A DNA stretch of 43,807 nucleotides from Butyrivibrio sp. GTDB lineage: Bacteria; Bacillota; Clostridia; Lachnospirales; Lachnospiraceae. The stretch is taken from assembly GCA_024697425.1 (NCBI GenBank), contig JAILFT010000047.1:1-43807 (forward strand). The letters run 5' to 3'. Under the pieces are notes generated by a model. That model saw nothing but the letters and a program-made list of their open reading frames with translations, did not search any database and was not told where the DNA came from. Positions 7,119-13,656 of this stretch are shown here, in pieces; position 1 is the first letter of the stretch, and each line of letters starts with the position of its first letter. The translations under genes and the position numbers were made by a program.

Positions 7119-9503
7119 ATGGGTAAAGGAAAGCGATTAAAGCGCATGGATGATTCCCTCTTCGGGAAAAACAGCTCTAAAAGTGAATATATTGTAGGCC
7201 GCTTTGTCAGCAATGCAAGAGGCTTTGGCTTTGTTGAAGTAGAGGGAAGAGATGAGGATATCTTTATCCCTGAGGAGTATGTTCACGGTGCTTTCCACAC
7301 AGATACCGTTGAGGTTGAACTTCTCAATGAATATCCCGGAAGACGGGCTGAGGGCCGGATTAGAAACATTCTGGTAAGGGGCCTTGAAGAGGTTGTTGGT
7401 ACCTTCCAGGCTGAGAAGAACTTTGGCTTTGTTGTTCCCGATAATACCAAGATCCAGAACGATATCTTTGTTCCCATAGAGTTTTGCGGCGGAGCGGTTA
7501 CCGGAGATAAGGTGGTTGTTAAGATCACTGACTACGGCGATCCCCTGAAAAGAAGGAAACCCGAGGGCAAGGTTAAGGAAGTCATCGGTAATATCAATGA
7601 CCCCGGGGTAGATATCCTCTCTGTGGTCAAGAATTATGATATCCCTTACGAGTTCCCTGAGAGAGTTATGAATCAGGCCATGAGGTGCCCTGACTTTATC
7701 AGCGAAGCGGATATGCTGGGGCGTGAAGATCTTCGCGATGTTCAGATGGTCACCATTGACGGCGAGGATGCCAAGGACCTGGATGATGCCGTAAGCCTTC
7801 ACATAGATGAGAAGGGTCTTTTCCATCTGGGTGTTCATATTGCGGATGTGACTAATTATGTACAGGAGAATTCTGCACTGGACAGAGAAGCCCTTAAGCG
7901 CGGCACCAGTGTATATCTTGTGGACAGAGTTATTCCCATGCTGCCCCATAAGCTCTCAAACGGAATATGCTCCCTCAATCACGGAGAAGACAGACTGGCA
8001 CTTTCATGTCTTATGACCTTTGATGAGAATGGCGGGCTTCTTGATCATTCAATTGTTGAGTCCGTGATCAATGTCAATGAGAGGATGAATTACTCGGATG
8101 TTGCTAAGATCCTTGATGATAACGATGAAGAGACCATAGAGCGTTACAGCGAGCTTGTGCCCATGTTCAGGGATATGGAGAAGCTCTCTAAGATACTGAG
8201 GGTCAAAAGAGAGAGTAAGGGGGCCATAGATTTTGATTTTCCGGAGTCCAAGATAATTCTGGATAAAGAGGGGAATCCCATTGATATCGTTCCTCACGAG
8301 AGGAATACTGCAACAAAGCTTATAGAGGACTTCATGCTGGCAGCGAACCAGACTGTAGCAGAGCATTTCTACTACATGGAGAGTCCTTTTGTATATCGTA
8401 TCCATGAGCAGCCGGACCCTGAGAAGATTGCATCCCTCAATGCCTTTGTCAGCAATTTCGGACATCACATTAAGAGCAGAAGAGATGCCGGGGTCAGCCC
8501 CAAGGAACTTCAAAAGCTCCTTAAAGGGATACAGGGTTCAAGAGAGGAAGCGGTCATCAGCAGGATGGCGCTTCGCAGTATGATGCAGGCCAAGTACAGC
8601 ACTGAGTGCACAGGGCATTTCGGTCTTGCGTTTGACTATTATTGCCACTTTACATCTCCCATCAGGCGTTATCCTGATCTTCAGATCCACAGGATCATCA
8701 AGGATCACCTTCGCGGAAGGATGACTGTGGAGAAGGCACAGCACTATGCTGAGATCCTTGATGAAGTTGCCAAGCACTCCTCAGAGACTGAGCACAGAGC
8801 TGAGGAAGCCGAAAGAGAGACTGATAAGCTCAAGAAGGCACAGTATATGGAGAACCATGTGGGCGAAGTGTTCGACGGTATTGTATCCGGTGTCACCAAC
8901 TGGGGCATGTTTGTGGAGCTTGATAACAGCTGTGAGGGCATGGTAAGTGCCGCATCCATGGCTGATGATTTCTATGTATATGATGAACTAAACTTAAGGC
9001 TCATTGGCGAGAGGACCCGCAAGGAGTATACTCTTGGTCAGAAGGTTAAGATAAGAGTTCTGTCCGCTGACAGGCTTACAAAAGCCATCGACTTCAGGAT
9101 TGTAAGTGAAGACGAGGATGAGGAAGAGGCAGCACAGCAGGAACTTGAATGGGTTGAGTATTCCAAAGCCAGGAGAGTTACTGAGGACAGAGCGCGTAAA
9201 GTTAGAAGGCTGGTGGATAGAGCCGGGGAACGCAGTGAAGATAAGGCTTCTCGCAGGACTATAAAGGTTCGCGGCGAGGAAGTGGACATTAACGAGGTTG
9301 AACCGGATCCAAGAACAGGAAAGCCAAGGAAGAAGAAAAGCGCTGGTGGATCTAAGTCCGGCAGGGGCACTGCAGGAAAAGCTTCCGCTGCAGGTAAATC
9401 TACATCCGGCCGCAAGGTATACAAGGTACACAAGTACAAGAAGTCAGCCACCAGTAAGGCGGCAAGAAGCGCCCAGGGCAAGGGCAGACGCAAGAAGCGT
9501 TGA
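7119..9503 (+). CDS. rnr: Ribonuclease R
   Basis: RNase R is a processive 3'-5' exoribonuclease of the RNB family that degrades structured RNA and works with tmRNA on non-stop messages. The protein is 794 residues. Two cold-shock/OB-like segments occupy about 25-150 (RGFGFVEVEGRDEDIFIP and KNFGFVVPDN). The RNB core starts near 210 with the magnesium-binding acidic cluster DGEDAKDLDDAVSL. An S1 RNA-binding domain lies at about 580-655 (GIVSGVTNWGMFVEL). The last 90 residues are a Lys/Arg/Ser/Gly-rich tail. The N-terminal winged-helix domain found in many RNase R proteins is absent. The ATG at 7119 follows an AGAGGAA site. It is next to smpB, as expected for this pathway. Confidence 0.95.
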   Translation: MGKGKRLKRMDDSLFGKNSSKSEYIVGRFVSNARGFGFVEVEGRDEDIFIPEEYVHGAFHTDTVEVELLNEYPGRRAEGRIRNILVRGLEEVVGTFQAEKNFGFVVPDNTKIQNDIFVPIEFCGGAVTGDKVVVKITDYGDPLKRRKPEGKVKEVIGNINDPGVDILSVVKNYDIPYEFPERVMNQAMRCPDFISEADMLGREDLRDVQMVTIDGEDAKDLDDAVSLHIDEKGLFHLGVHIADVTNYVQENSALDREALKRGTSVYLVDRVIPMLPHKLSNGICSLNHGEDRLALSCLMTFDENGGLLDHSIVESVINVNERMNYSDVAKILDDNDEETIERYSELVPMFRDMEKLSKILRVKRESKGAIDFDFPESKIILDKEGNPIDIVPHERNTATKLIEDFMLAANQTVAEHFYYMESPFVYRIHEQPDPEKIASLNAFVSNFGHHIKSRRDAGVSPKELQKLLKGIQGSREEAVISRMALRSMMQAKYSTECTGHFGLAFDYYCHFTSPIRRYPDLQIHRIIKDHLRGRMTVEKAQHYAEILDEVAKHSSETEHRAEEAERETDKLKKAQYMENHVGEVFDGIVSGVTNWGMFVELDNSCEGMVSAASMADDFYVYDELNLRLIGERTRKEYTLGQKVKIRVLSADRLTKAIDFRIVSEDEDEEEAAQQELEWVEYSKARRVTEDRARKVRRLVDRAGERSEDKASRRTIKVRGEEVDINEVEPDPRTGKPRKKKSAGGSKSGRGTAGKASAAGKSTSGRKVYKVHKYKKSATSKAARSAQGKGRRKKR

Positions 9504-9533
9504 GAATAATTAGTATAGAGTTGGTGCATAAAT

Positions 9534-10004
9534 ATGGCAGAAGATAATAAGGCAAGAAAGTTAATAGCGAATAACAAGAAGGCTTACCACGACTACTTCA
9601 TTGAGGAGAAGTACGAGGCAGGCATAGAGCTCTTTGGCACAGAGGTTAAGTCTCTTCGCCAGGGTAAGTGCAGTATCAAGGAAGCCTGGATCAGCATAGA
9701 CAAGGGTGAGGCCTTCATCAACGGTATGAATGTCAGCCCTTATGAGAAGGGTAACATTTTCAACAAGGATCCCCTTCGTGTGAGAAAGCTTCTTTTGCAC
9801 AAGGCTGAGATCAGAAAGCTTGATCAGCAGAAGATGGTTCAGGGCTATACTCTGGTTCCCCTTGAGGTTTACTTCAAGAACGGCAGAGTCAAGGTAGAGA
9901 TCGGCCTTGCCAAAGGTAAGAAGCTCTATGACAAGCGAGCTGACAAGGCCAAGAAGGACCAGCAGAGAGAAGTAGAAAAAGAGTTCAAGATGAAGTTTAA
10001 GTAA
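9534..10004 (+). CDS. smpB: SsrA-binding protein SmpB
   Basis: SmpB binds the tRNA-like domain of tmRNA and brings it to stalled ribosomes for trans-translation. At 156 residues it has the usual length. Family hallmarks include the N-terminal [31 protein letters not shown], the [12 protein letters not shown] stretch and the basic C-terminal tail [20 protein letters not shown], which enters the decoding centre. GGTG precedes the ATG. The gene starts 30 nt after rnr and is probably co-transcribed with it. The tmRNA gene itself lies 3 kb further on at 13038, with two accessory genes in between. Confidence 0.97.
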   Translation: MAEDNKARKLIANNKKAYHDYFIEEKYEAGIELFGTEVKSLRQGKCSIKEAWISIDKGEAFINGMNVSPYEKGNIFNKDPLRVRKLLLHKAEIRKLDQQKMVQGYTLVPLEVYFKNGRVKVEIGLAKGKKLYDKRADKAKKDQQREVEKEFKMKFK

Positions 10005-10022
10005 AAGGACGGGGCGTCAAAG

Positions 10023-12098
10023 ATGAAGGTTCGCACAAAGGGTAATGGAAGCCCAAACGGTAAGCCAAGGATATTTTTTTCGTGCCATCCTGATGACAGA
10101 AAGAAATGTTTTGACAGGATATGCCAGGAGATATTTAAGTTCTTTGAAGCTGCTGTTTATTATATTGACGATTCTGATGATCAGGATGAGAATCTTGAGT
10201 CAGATCTTCGTCAGATGAGTATTTTTGTGATTCCCGTCAGTCTTAAGTTTTTATCTGATGATTCTTTTGCAAGTTCCTTTGCACTCCCATTTGCTAAAAA
10301 AGAGCATATACCGATTCTTCCTATCATGCTGGAATCCGGGATAGAGGAGATTTATTCCACTGAGGATAAGTTCGGAACGCTGCAGTATCTGATGCTTGAT
10401 CCCAATGATGATACTGCGATAGGTTTTGAAAAGAAACTCAAGGATTATCTGGATTCAATCCTTGTGGGAAAAGAGCTGGCGGAGCGGGTCAGAAAAGCCT
10501 TTGATGCTTACGTGTTCCTTAGCTACAGAAAAAAAGACAGAGCCTTTGCCAATGAGATCATGAGGCTTATCCACAAGGATCCCTTATGCCGAGACATTGC
10601 TATCTGGTATGATGAGTATCTTGCACCAGGAGAGGCTTTTGATGAATCGATAAACAAGGCTCTTGATAAGAGCAGTCTCTTTACCCTGCTTGTGACTCCG
10701 AATCTTGTCAACGAACCAAACTATGTTCAGCAGAAGGAATATCCAAGAGCCAGAGAGATAGATCTTAAGGTACTCCCAATTGAAGTGGTAAAGACTGACA
10801 GAACTCTTCTGGAACAGTTGTATCCTGAGATTCCTGAATGTGTCAGCCCACAGCAGGAAGAGAATCTTAAGAACAGGCTTCTGGAGAACCTGGGAAGAAT
10901 AGCCCGGACAGAAAATGATAATGACCATGAACATAATTATCTGATAGGACTTGCTTATCTGGAGGGCATAGATGTTGAAGTCGACAGATCCAGGGCAGTA
11001 AGTCTTATAGAAAGCGCAGCAGAGGGTGGACTTCCGGAAGCCATGCTGAGGCTCTCCCGGATGTATTATGATGGATACGGACTTCCCAGGGATTACAGGC
11101 TATACCTTGAATGGATGAAAAAGGCTGAGGACATTTTTGAACGGACCCTTAGTGAGGATGATCAGCAGCTGACTGACTACAGGATTGAGCTGGCTTTTGC
11201 CTACGAGAGCCTGGGGTATTATGATGAAGCACTGGAACTTCTCATGAAAGCAAGGAAGGCCTACGAGGAAGTTCTTCAGCGGAACGATAGTGAGATGTTT
11301 CGTATAAGCTGCAGTATTGCAAATATCTTTTACAAGCAGGGTGATTATGAAGGCGCCTACAGGATGTATGGTATCAATTATAAGTACAGGACAATGCACT
11401 GGAGAAAAGATGATGCCTTTAGCTTAACCATTCTCAGTGATATGGCTGCATGCTGCGTGAAGTTCAAAGATTATGAAAAAGCTTTACAGCTATACTCTGA
11501 AGTTTATGAAGGCCGGAAAAAAGAGCTTGGTGAAAACCATCCTGATACCTTAAAGTCACTTCTGGATATGGCTGATTGCTGCAGCAGTCTCGGAGACCAT
11601 AAATCGGCTCTTGCAGTATACAGAAATGTTTACTATGAACTGATCAAGTACTACAAAAATGATCATCCGCGTGTTATTCATGCTATGAATAATATGGCTA
11701 TTCTTATGGAGAAAATCGGAGATATTGAAGGTGCACTGGCTCTTCATAAAGTTGTCCTTGAAACAAGGCTTAAGCTATATGGTGAAAGCCATCCCGATAC
11801 GCTTGTCAGCATGTACAATATTGCTAATATATATAAGGACAAAGGACGTTTTCAGGAAGCGCTGGAGCTTCATAAAAAGGTATATGATGAGAGGGTCCGG
11901 ATACTAAAGGATTATCATCCCCTGTCTCGGAAAAGCAGCCAAGCGCTTTTTGATATGTATGTGCTTGTGAGTGATTATGAGAATGCGCTGAAGGTGGCCG
12001 AGGCGCAATACGATGTATGCAGAAGGGTATTTGGAGAAGATGATGAGACTACCCGGAAGGTGCTTAAGAATATAGATATCATCAAAAATTCCAATTAA
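10023..12098 (+). CDS. Double TIR-domain protein with Sel1 and kinesin-light-chain-type TPR repeats
   Basis: A 691-residue soluble protein. Residues 15-148 form a degenerate TIR-like fold (RIFFSC, AVYYIDD, SIFVIPVS, PILPIML). Residues 158-260 form a better TIR domain (FDAYVFLSYRKKD, WYDEYLAPGEAFDESI, FTLLVTPNLV), with E239 in the place of the NADase catalytic glutamate; the aligned position of the first domain is A87. Residues 300-375 carry Sel1-like repeats (GLAYLEGIDVEVDRSRAVSL). Residues 385-690 carry six or seven TPRs of the kinesin-light-chain type (GENHPDTLKSLLDMA). Bacterial TIR proteins often cleave NAD in antiphage defence, and TPRs usually bind partners, so a defence or signalling role is inference. 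It starts 18 nt after smpB with GGACGGGG ahead, so it is likely on the smpB transcript. Codon usage is looser and more AT-rich than in rnr or smpB. Confidence 0.85.
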   Translation: MKVRTKGNGSPNGKPRIFFSCHPDDRKKCFDRICQEIFKFFEAAVYYIDDSDDQDENLESDLRQMSIFVIPVSLKFLSDDSFASSFALPFAKKEHIPILPIMLESGIEEIYSTEDKFGTLQYLMLDPNDDTAIGFEKKLKDYLDSILVGKELAERVRKAFDAYVFLSYRKKDRAFANEIMRLIHKDPLCRDIAIWYDEYLAPGEAFDESINKALDKSSLFTLLVTPNLVNEPNYVQQKEYPRAREIDLKVLPIEVVKTDRTLLEQLYPEIPECVSPQQEENLKNRLLENLGRIARTENDNDHEHNYLIGLAYLEGIDVEVDRSRAVSLIESAAEGGLPEAMLRLSRMYYDGYGLPRDYRLYLEWMKKAEDIFERTLSEDDQQLTDYRIELAFAYESLGYYDEALELLMKARKAYEEVLQRNDSEMFRISCSIANIFYKQGDYEGAYRMYGINYKYRTMHWRKDDAFSLTILSDMAACCVKFKDYEKALQLYSEVYEGRKKELGENHPDTLKSLLDMADCCSSLGDHKSALAVYRNVYYELIKYYKNDHPRVIHAMNNMAILMEKIGDIEGALALHKVVLETRLKLYGESHPDTLVSMYNIANIYKDKGRFQEALELHKKVYDERVRILKDYHPLSRKSSQALFDMYVLVSDYENALKVAEAQYDVCRRVFGEDDETTRKVLKNIDIIKNSN

Positions 12099-12243
12099 AC
12101 TGCAGGAAAACGGCGAGTTGTCAGCACTTTCCTATAGTGCTATCATTAAGTTGACACACAGCGTAGCGTATAAACTTACAATGAAACAGGATGACGTTCA
12201 GAAGAAGGTTGATGATTTCATGGGCGGAATCAAATGTGACTGT
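12094..12243 (+). other. Possible gene remnant ending in a 21-codon open frame
   Basis: Downstream of the TIR gene one frame stays open and ends at the TGA at 12241-12243. From the ATG at 12181 it reads MKQDDVQKKVDDFMGGIKCD and a final Cys. Upstream, the frame continues in protein-like fashion (SYSAIIKLTHSVAYKLT) without a start codon or ribosome site. It looks more like the tail of a decayed gene than a new small protein, but I cannot name a parent family. An alternative is chance. A TTGTCA-17-TATCAT promoter match overlaps it. Confidence 0.3.
12118..12146 (+). promoter_or_regulatory. Promoter-like sequence with palindromic spacer
   Basis: TTGTCA (12118-12123), 17-nt spacer, TATCAT (12141-12146), each one mismatch from consensus. 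An AGCACT/AGTGCT inverted repeat (12123-12128 and 12136-12141) fills the spacer and could be an operator. It could drive the membrane-protein gene at 12378 or a short RNA ending at the hairpin at 12300-12340. Confidence 0.45.
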
Positions 12244-12299
12244 TGATTACGTAAAGACAGTTCTTAAAGGCAATGGAATCAGTTTTTGATGAATAATGT

Positions 12300-12340
12300 G
12301 AGCAGCAAAAGGGCATCCTAGTGATGCCCTTTTGCTGCTC
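12300..12340. terminator. Long perfect hairpin, possible bidirectional terminator
   Basis: An 18-bp perfect inverted repeat (GAGCAGCAAAAGGGCATC and its complement) with a 5-nt CTAGT loop. On either strand the inner part GGGCATC/GATGCCC is flanked by an A run and a T run, so a shorter terminator AAAAGGGCATC-loop-GATGCCCTTTT is embedded. No T run follows the full stem. It ends 22 nt before the ribosome site of the next gene. Confidence 0.6.
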
Positions 12341-12377
12341 TTGACAAAATGAACCCTTTGAAAAGGAGTGATCAAAC

Positions 12378-12950
12378 TTGGAGCAGATAATATTAGGACA
12401 AGGGCTTCTGATTGTTTGTTGTATTTTTTACCTGATCTGGTGGGGAGTGGCATTTCACCCGTCTCATGGAGACAGCCATACTTCCGGAATAGATGGGATT
12501 CTTTTGCTTGCCACGGCTATTTTTGGACTGGCCGGACTTGCTGTTAATATGCTGGGAATAGTCAAGATTCCGCCAAAAGAAGAACTGATATCCGGCATTG
12601 TAATAATTATTGCCGGAGTTGTGACATATGTGGTACTTCTTTTGGGCTCAAGGATCATTCTGAATAGGCAGGTTACGTCGGAACTGTTTCTGATTATTGG
12701 GTGGACCATGCTGGAGGTGGCTTCAATCAACAGGTCTTTTGCATGGGAAATGGTGACAGCAAATCAGGTCGTTGTGCTTCTGGTGATTGTTGCAGCGGCA
12801 GCAATTCTGAGCCTGTATTTCTACTTGCAGTATTACAGGGTAAAGCCGATGGTTGGATATATTTATGGAATGATTCCGCTTATTATGGTTGCTGTAAGTA
12901 TGGGGGTATTTGAGTATTTGATTTACGTAGGGCGTGAATTTACCAAATAA
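12378..12950 (+). CDS. Six-helix integral membrane protein of unknown function
   Basis: 190 residues starting at a TTG codon. AAGGAG at 12363-12368 lies 9 nt upstream and no better start is available. Six hydrophobic helices can be read: about 6-24, 39-62, 69-92, 98-114, 124-147 and 153-179. The loop after helix 1 holds HPSHGDSHTSG, a His/Ser-rich stretch that is distinctive. I recognise no named family; I believe related hypothetical proteins exist in Clostridia but cannot verify this. It lies between the TIR/TPR gene and ssrA, so it belongs to the accessory insert, and partnership with the TIR protein is possible but only inferred from position. The TATACT promoter of ssrA follows within 70 nt of its stop. 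Confidence 0.7.
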   Translation: MEQIILGQGLLIVCCIFYLIWWGVAFHPSHGDSHTSGIDGILLLATAIFGLAGLAVNMLGIVKIPPKEELISGIVIIIAGVVTYVVLLLGSRIILNRQVTSELFLIIGWTMLEVASINRSFAWEMVTANQVVVLLVIVAAAAILSLYFYLQYYRVKPMVGYIYGMIPLIMVAVSMGVFEYLIYVGREFTK

Positions 12951-12989
12951 TAGTTACAAAACCGCGTGGAGGCTGAACCATAAGTTTAG

Positions 12990-13018
12990 TTGCCAAGCAG
13001 CTCAAAACAATATATACT
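12990..13018 (+). promoter_or_regulatory. Promoter of ssrA
   Basis: TTGCCA (12990-12995), 17-nt spacer, TATACT (13013-13018). The predicted start lies about 12-14 nt before the mature 5' end of tmRNA, leaving a short leader for RNase P to remove. Confidence 0.75.
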
Positions 13019-13037
13019 AGAGAAGCAAATTGAATAA

Positions 13038-13390
13038 GGGTTAGTAAAGGTTTCGACAGGGATTTTGAAGCTGGAGAAGCTATCCGCAGGACGGTGCGTT
13101 AAACCTCAAACCTAAATATAAACGCTAACGATAATTTAGCATACGCTGCTTAATTGCAGCCCGTCGACCTGAGTGCACCTACACACTCAGTAATCGGCGT
13201 CAAACTTTGTAGGAAACGACATGGTAAGGGCTTCGTCGCCATGGTCGTATCAGAAGCTACCGATCACTTTCGGCTGTTAGTTTCCGGGGATGTGAGGGAA
13301 CAGGGATGCAGAGTCCCACAATAACTGACTATGATAGTAGAAGGACAGGGGATGAATTTTTGGACGCGGGTTCGACTCCCGCCTAATCCA
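13038..13390 (+). ncRNA. ssrA: Transfer-messenger RNA (tmRNA)
   Basis: tmRNA rescues stalled ribosomes by acting first as tRNA-Ala and then as a template for a degradation tag. The acceptor stem forms between GGGTTAG (13038-13044) and CTAATCC (13383-13389), with one G-U pair. The T-arm core GGGTTCGACTCCCGCC and the 5' GGTTTCGACAGGG block are standard. The tag frame begins at GCT 13124 and reads ANDNLAYAA with stop TAA at 13151-13153. This is a short tag ending in YAA instead of the commoner LAA. CCA is not encoded in full: the genome has A and then TTGC after the stem, so CCA addition is enzymatic. GCTGC/GCAGC just after the tag starts the pseudoknot region. Ends are set by stem pairing and may be off by one nucleotide. 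Confidence 0.97.
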
Positions 13391-13394
13391 TTGC

Positions 13395-13430
13395 AAAAGC
13401 TCGCATGATTGCGGGCTTTTTCTTTTTTTG
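13395..13430 (+). terminator. Intrinsic terminator of ssrA
   Basis: An 11-bp stem (AAAAGCTCGCA with TGCGGGCTTTT, one G-U pair), TGAT loop, then a T-rich tail (TTCTTTTTTT). Confidence 0.88.
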
Positions 13431-13448
13431 TGTCATGCTTTGTGTCAT
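13427..13448. repeat. Two direct copies of TTTGTGTCAT with 12-bp period just after ssrA
   Basis: Copies at 13427-13436 and 13439-13448, followed by a partial TGTGAG at the next 12-bp step. Short direct repeats beside the 3' end of ssrA resemble arm-type binding sites of tyrosine integrases. No integrase gene is visible in the window, so this may be a relic of an integrated element or chance. Confidence 0.4.
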
Positions 13449-13469
13449 CTTGTGAGTTACAGTTTCCCG

Positions 13470-13498
13470 TTGATTTATGGATGGAGCTTTGTTATGCT
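13470..13498 (+). promoter_or_regulatory. Likely promoter of the giant Ig-like protein gene
   Basis: TTGATT (13470-13475), 17-nt spacer, TATGCT (13493-13498). The leader from here to the ATG at 13657 is about 150 nt and contains a terminator-like hairpin. Confidence 0.5.
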
Positions 13499-13582
13499 GT
13501 ATTTGTGTGAAAAAGTTTCGGTTTTTTGGGGGAAGGGGCTGATACGCATGTTTATTGCGGCAACATATTGTGATGATGGATA

Positions 13583-13626
13583 ACTGTCGAATTTTGGATT
13601 TCTATGCCCAAAATTCGGCAGTTTTT
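13583..13626 (+). terminator. Leader hairpin with T run, candidate attenuator
   Basis: A 15-bp stem (ACTGTCGAATTTTGG with CCAAAATTCGGCAGT, one G-U pair), 10-nt loop, followed by TTTTT. It sits between the predicted promoter (13470-13498) and the AGGGGGA ribosome site at about 13644-13650. Since ssrA already has its own terminator upstream, this one is well placed to attenuate transcription of the following gene. Confidence 0.7.
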
Positions 13627-13656
13627 GCATATAAAAATACAACAGGGGGAATTGTC

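Noticed and set aside
13555-13656. Upstream start adding 34 residues to the giant protein
   Set aside because: It would place the leader hairpin inside the coding sequence and hide the signal peptide; the ATG at 13657 has AGGGGGA and a proper signal sequence.
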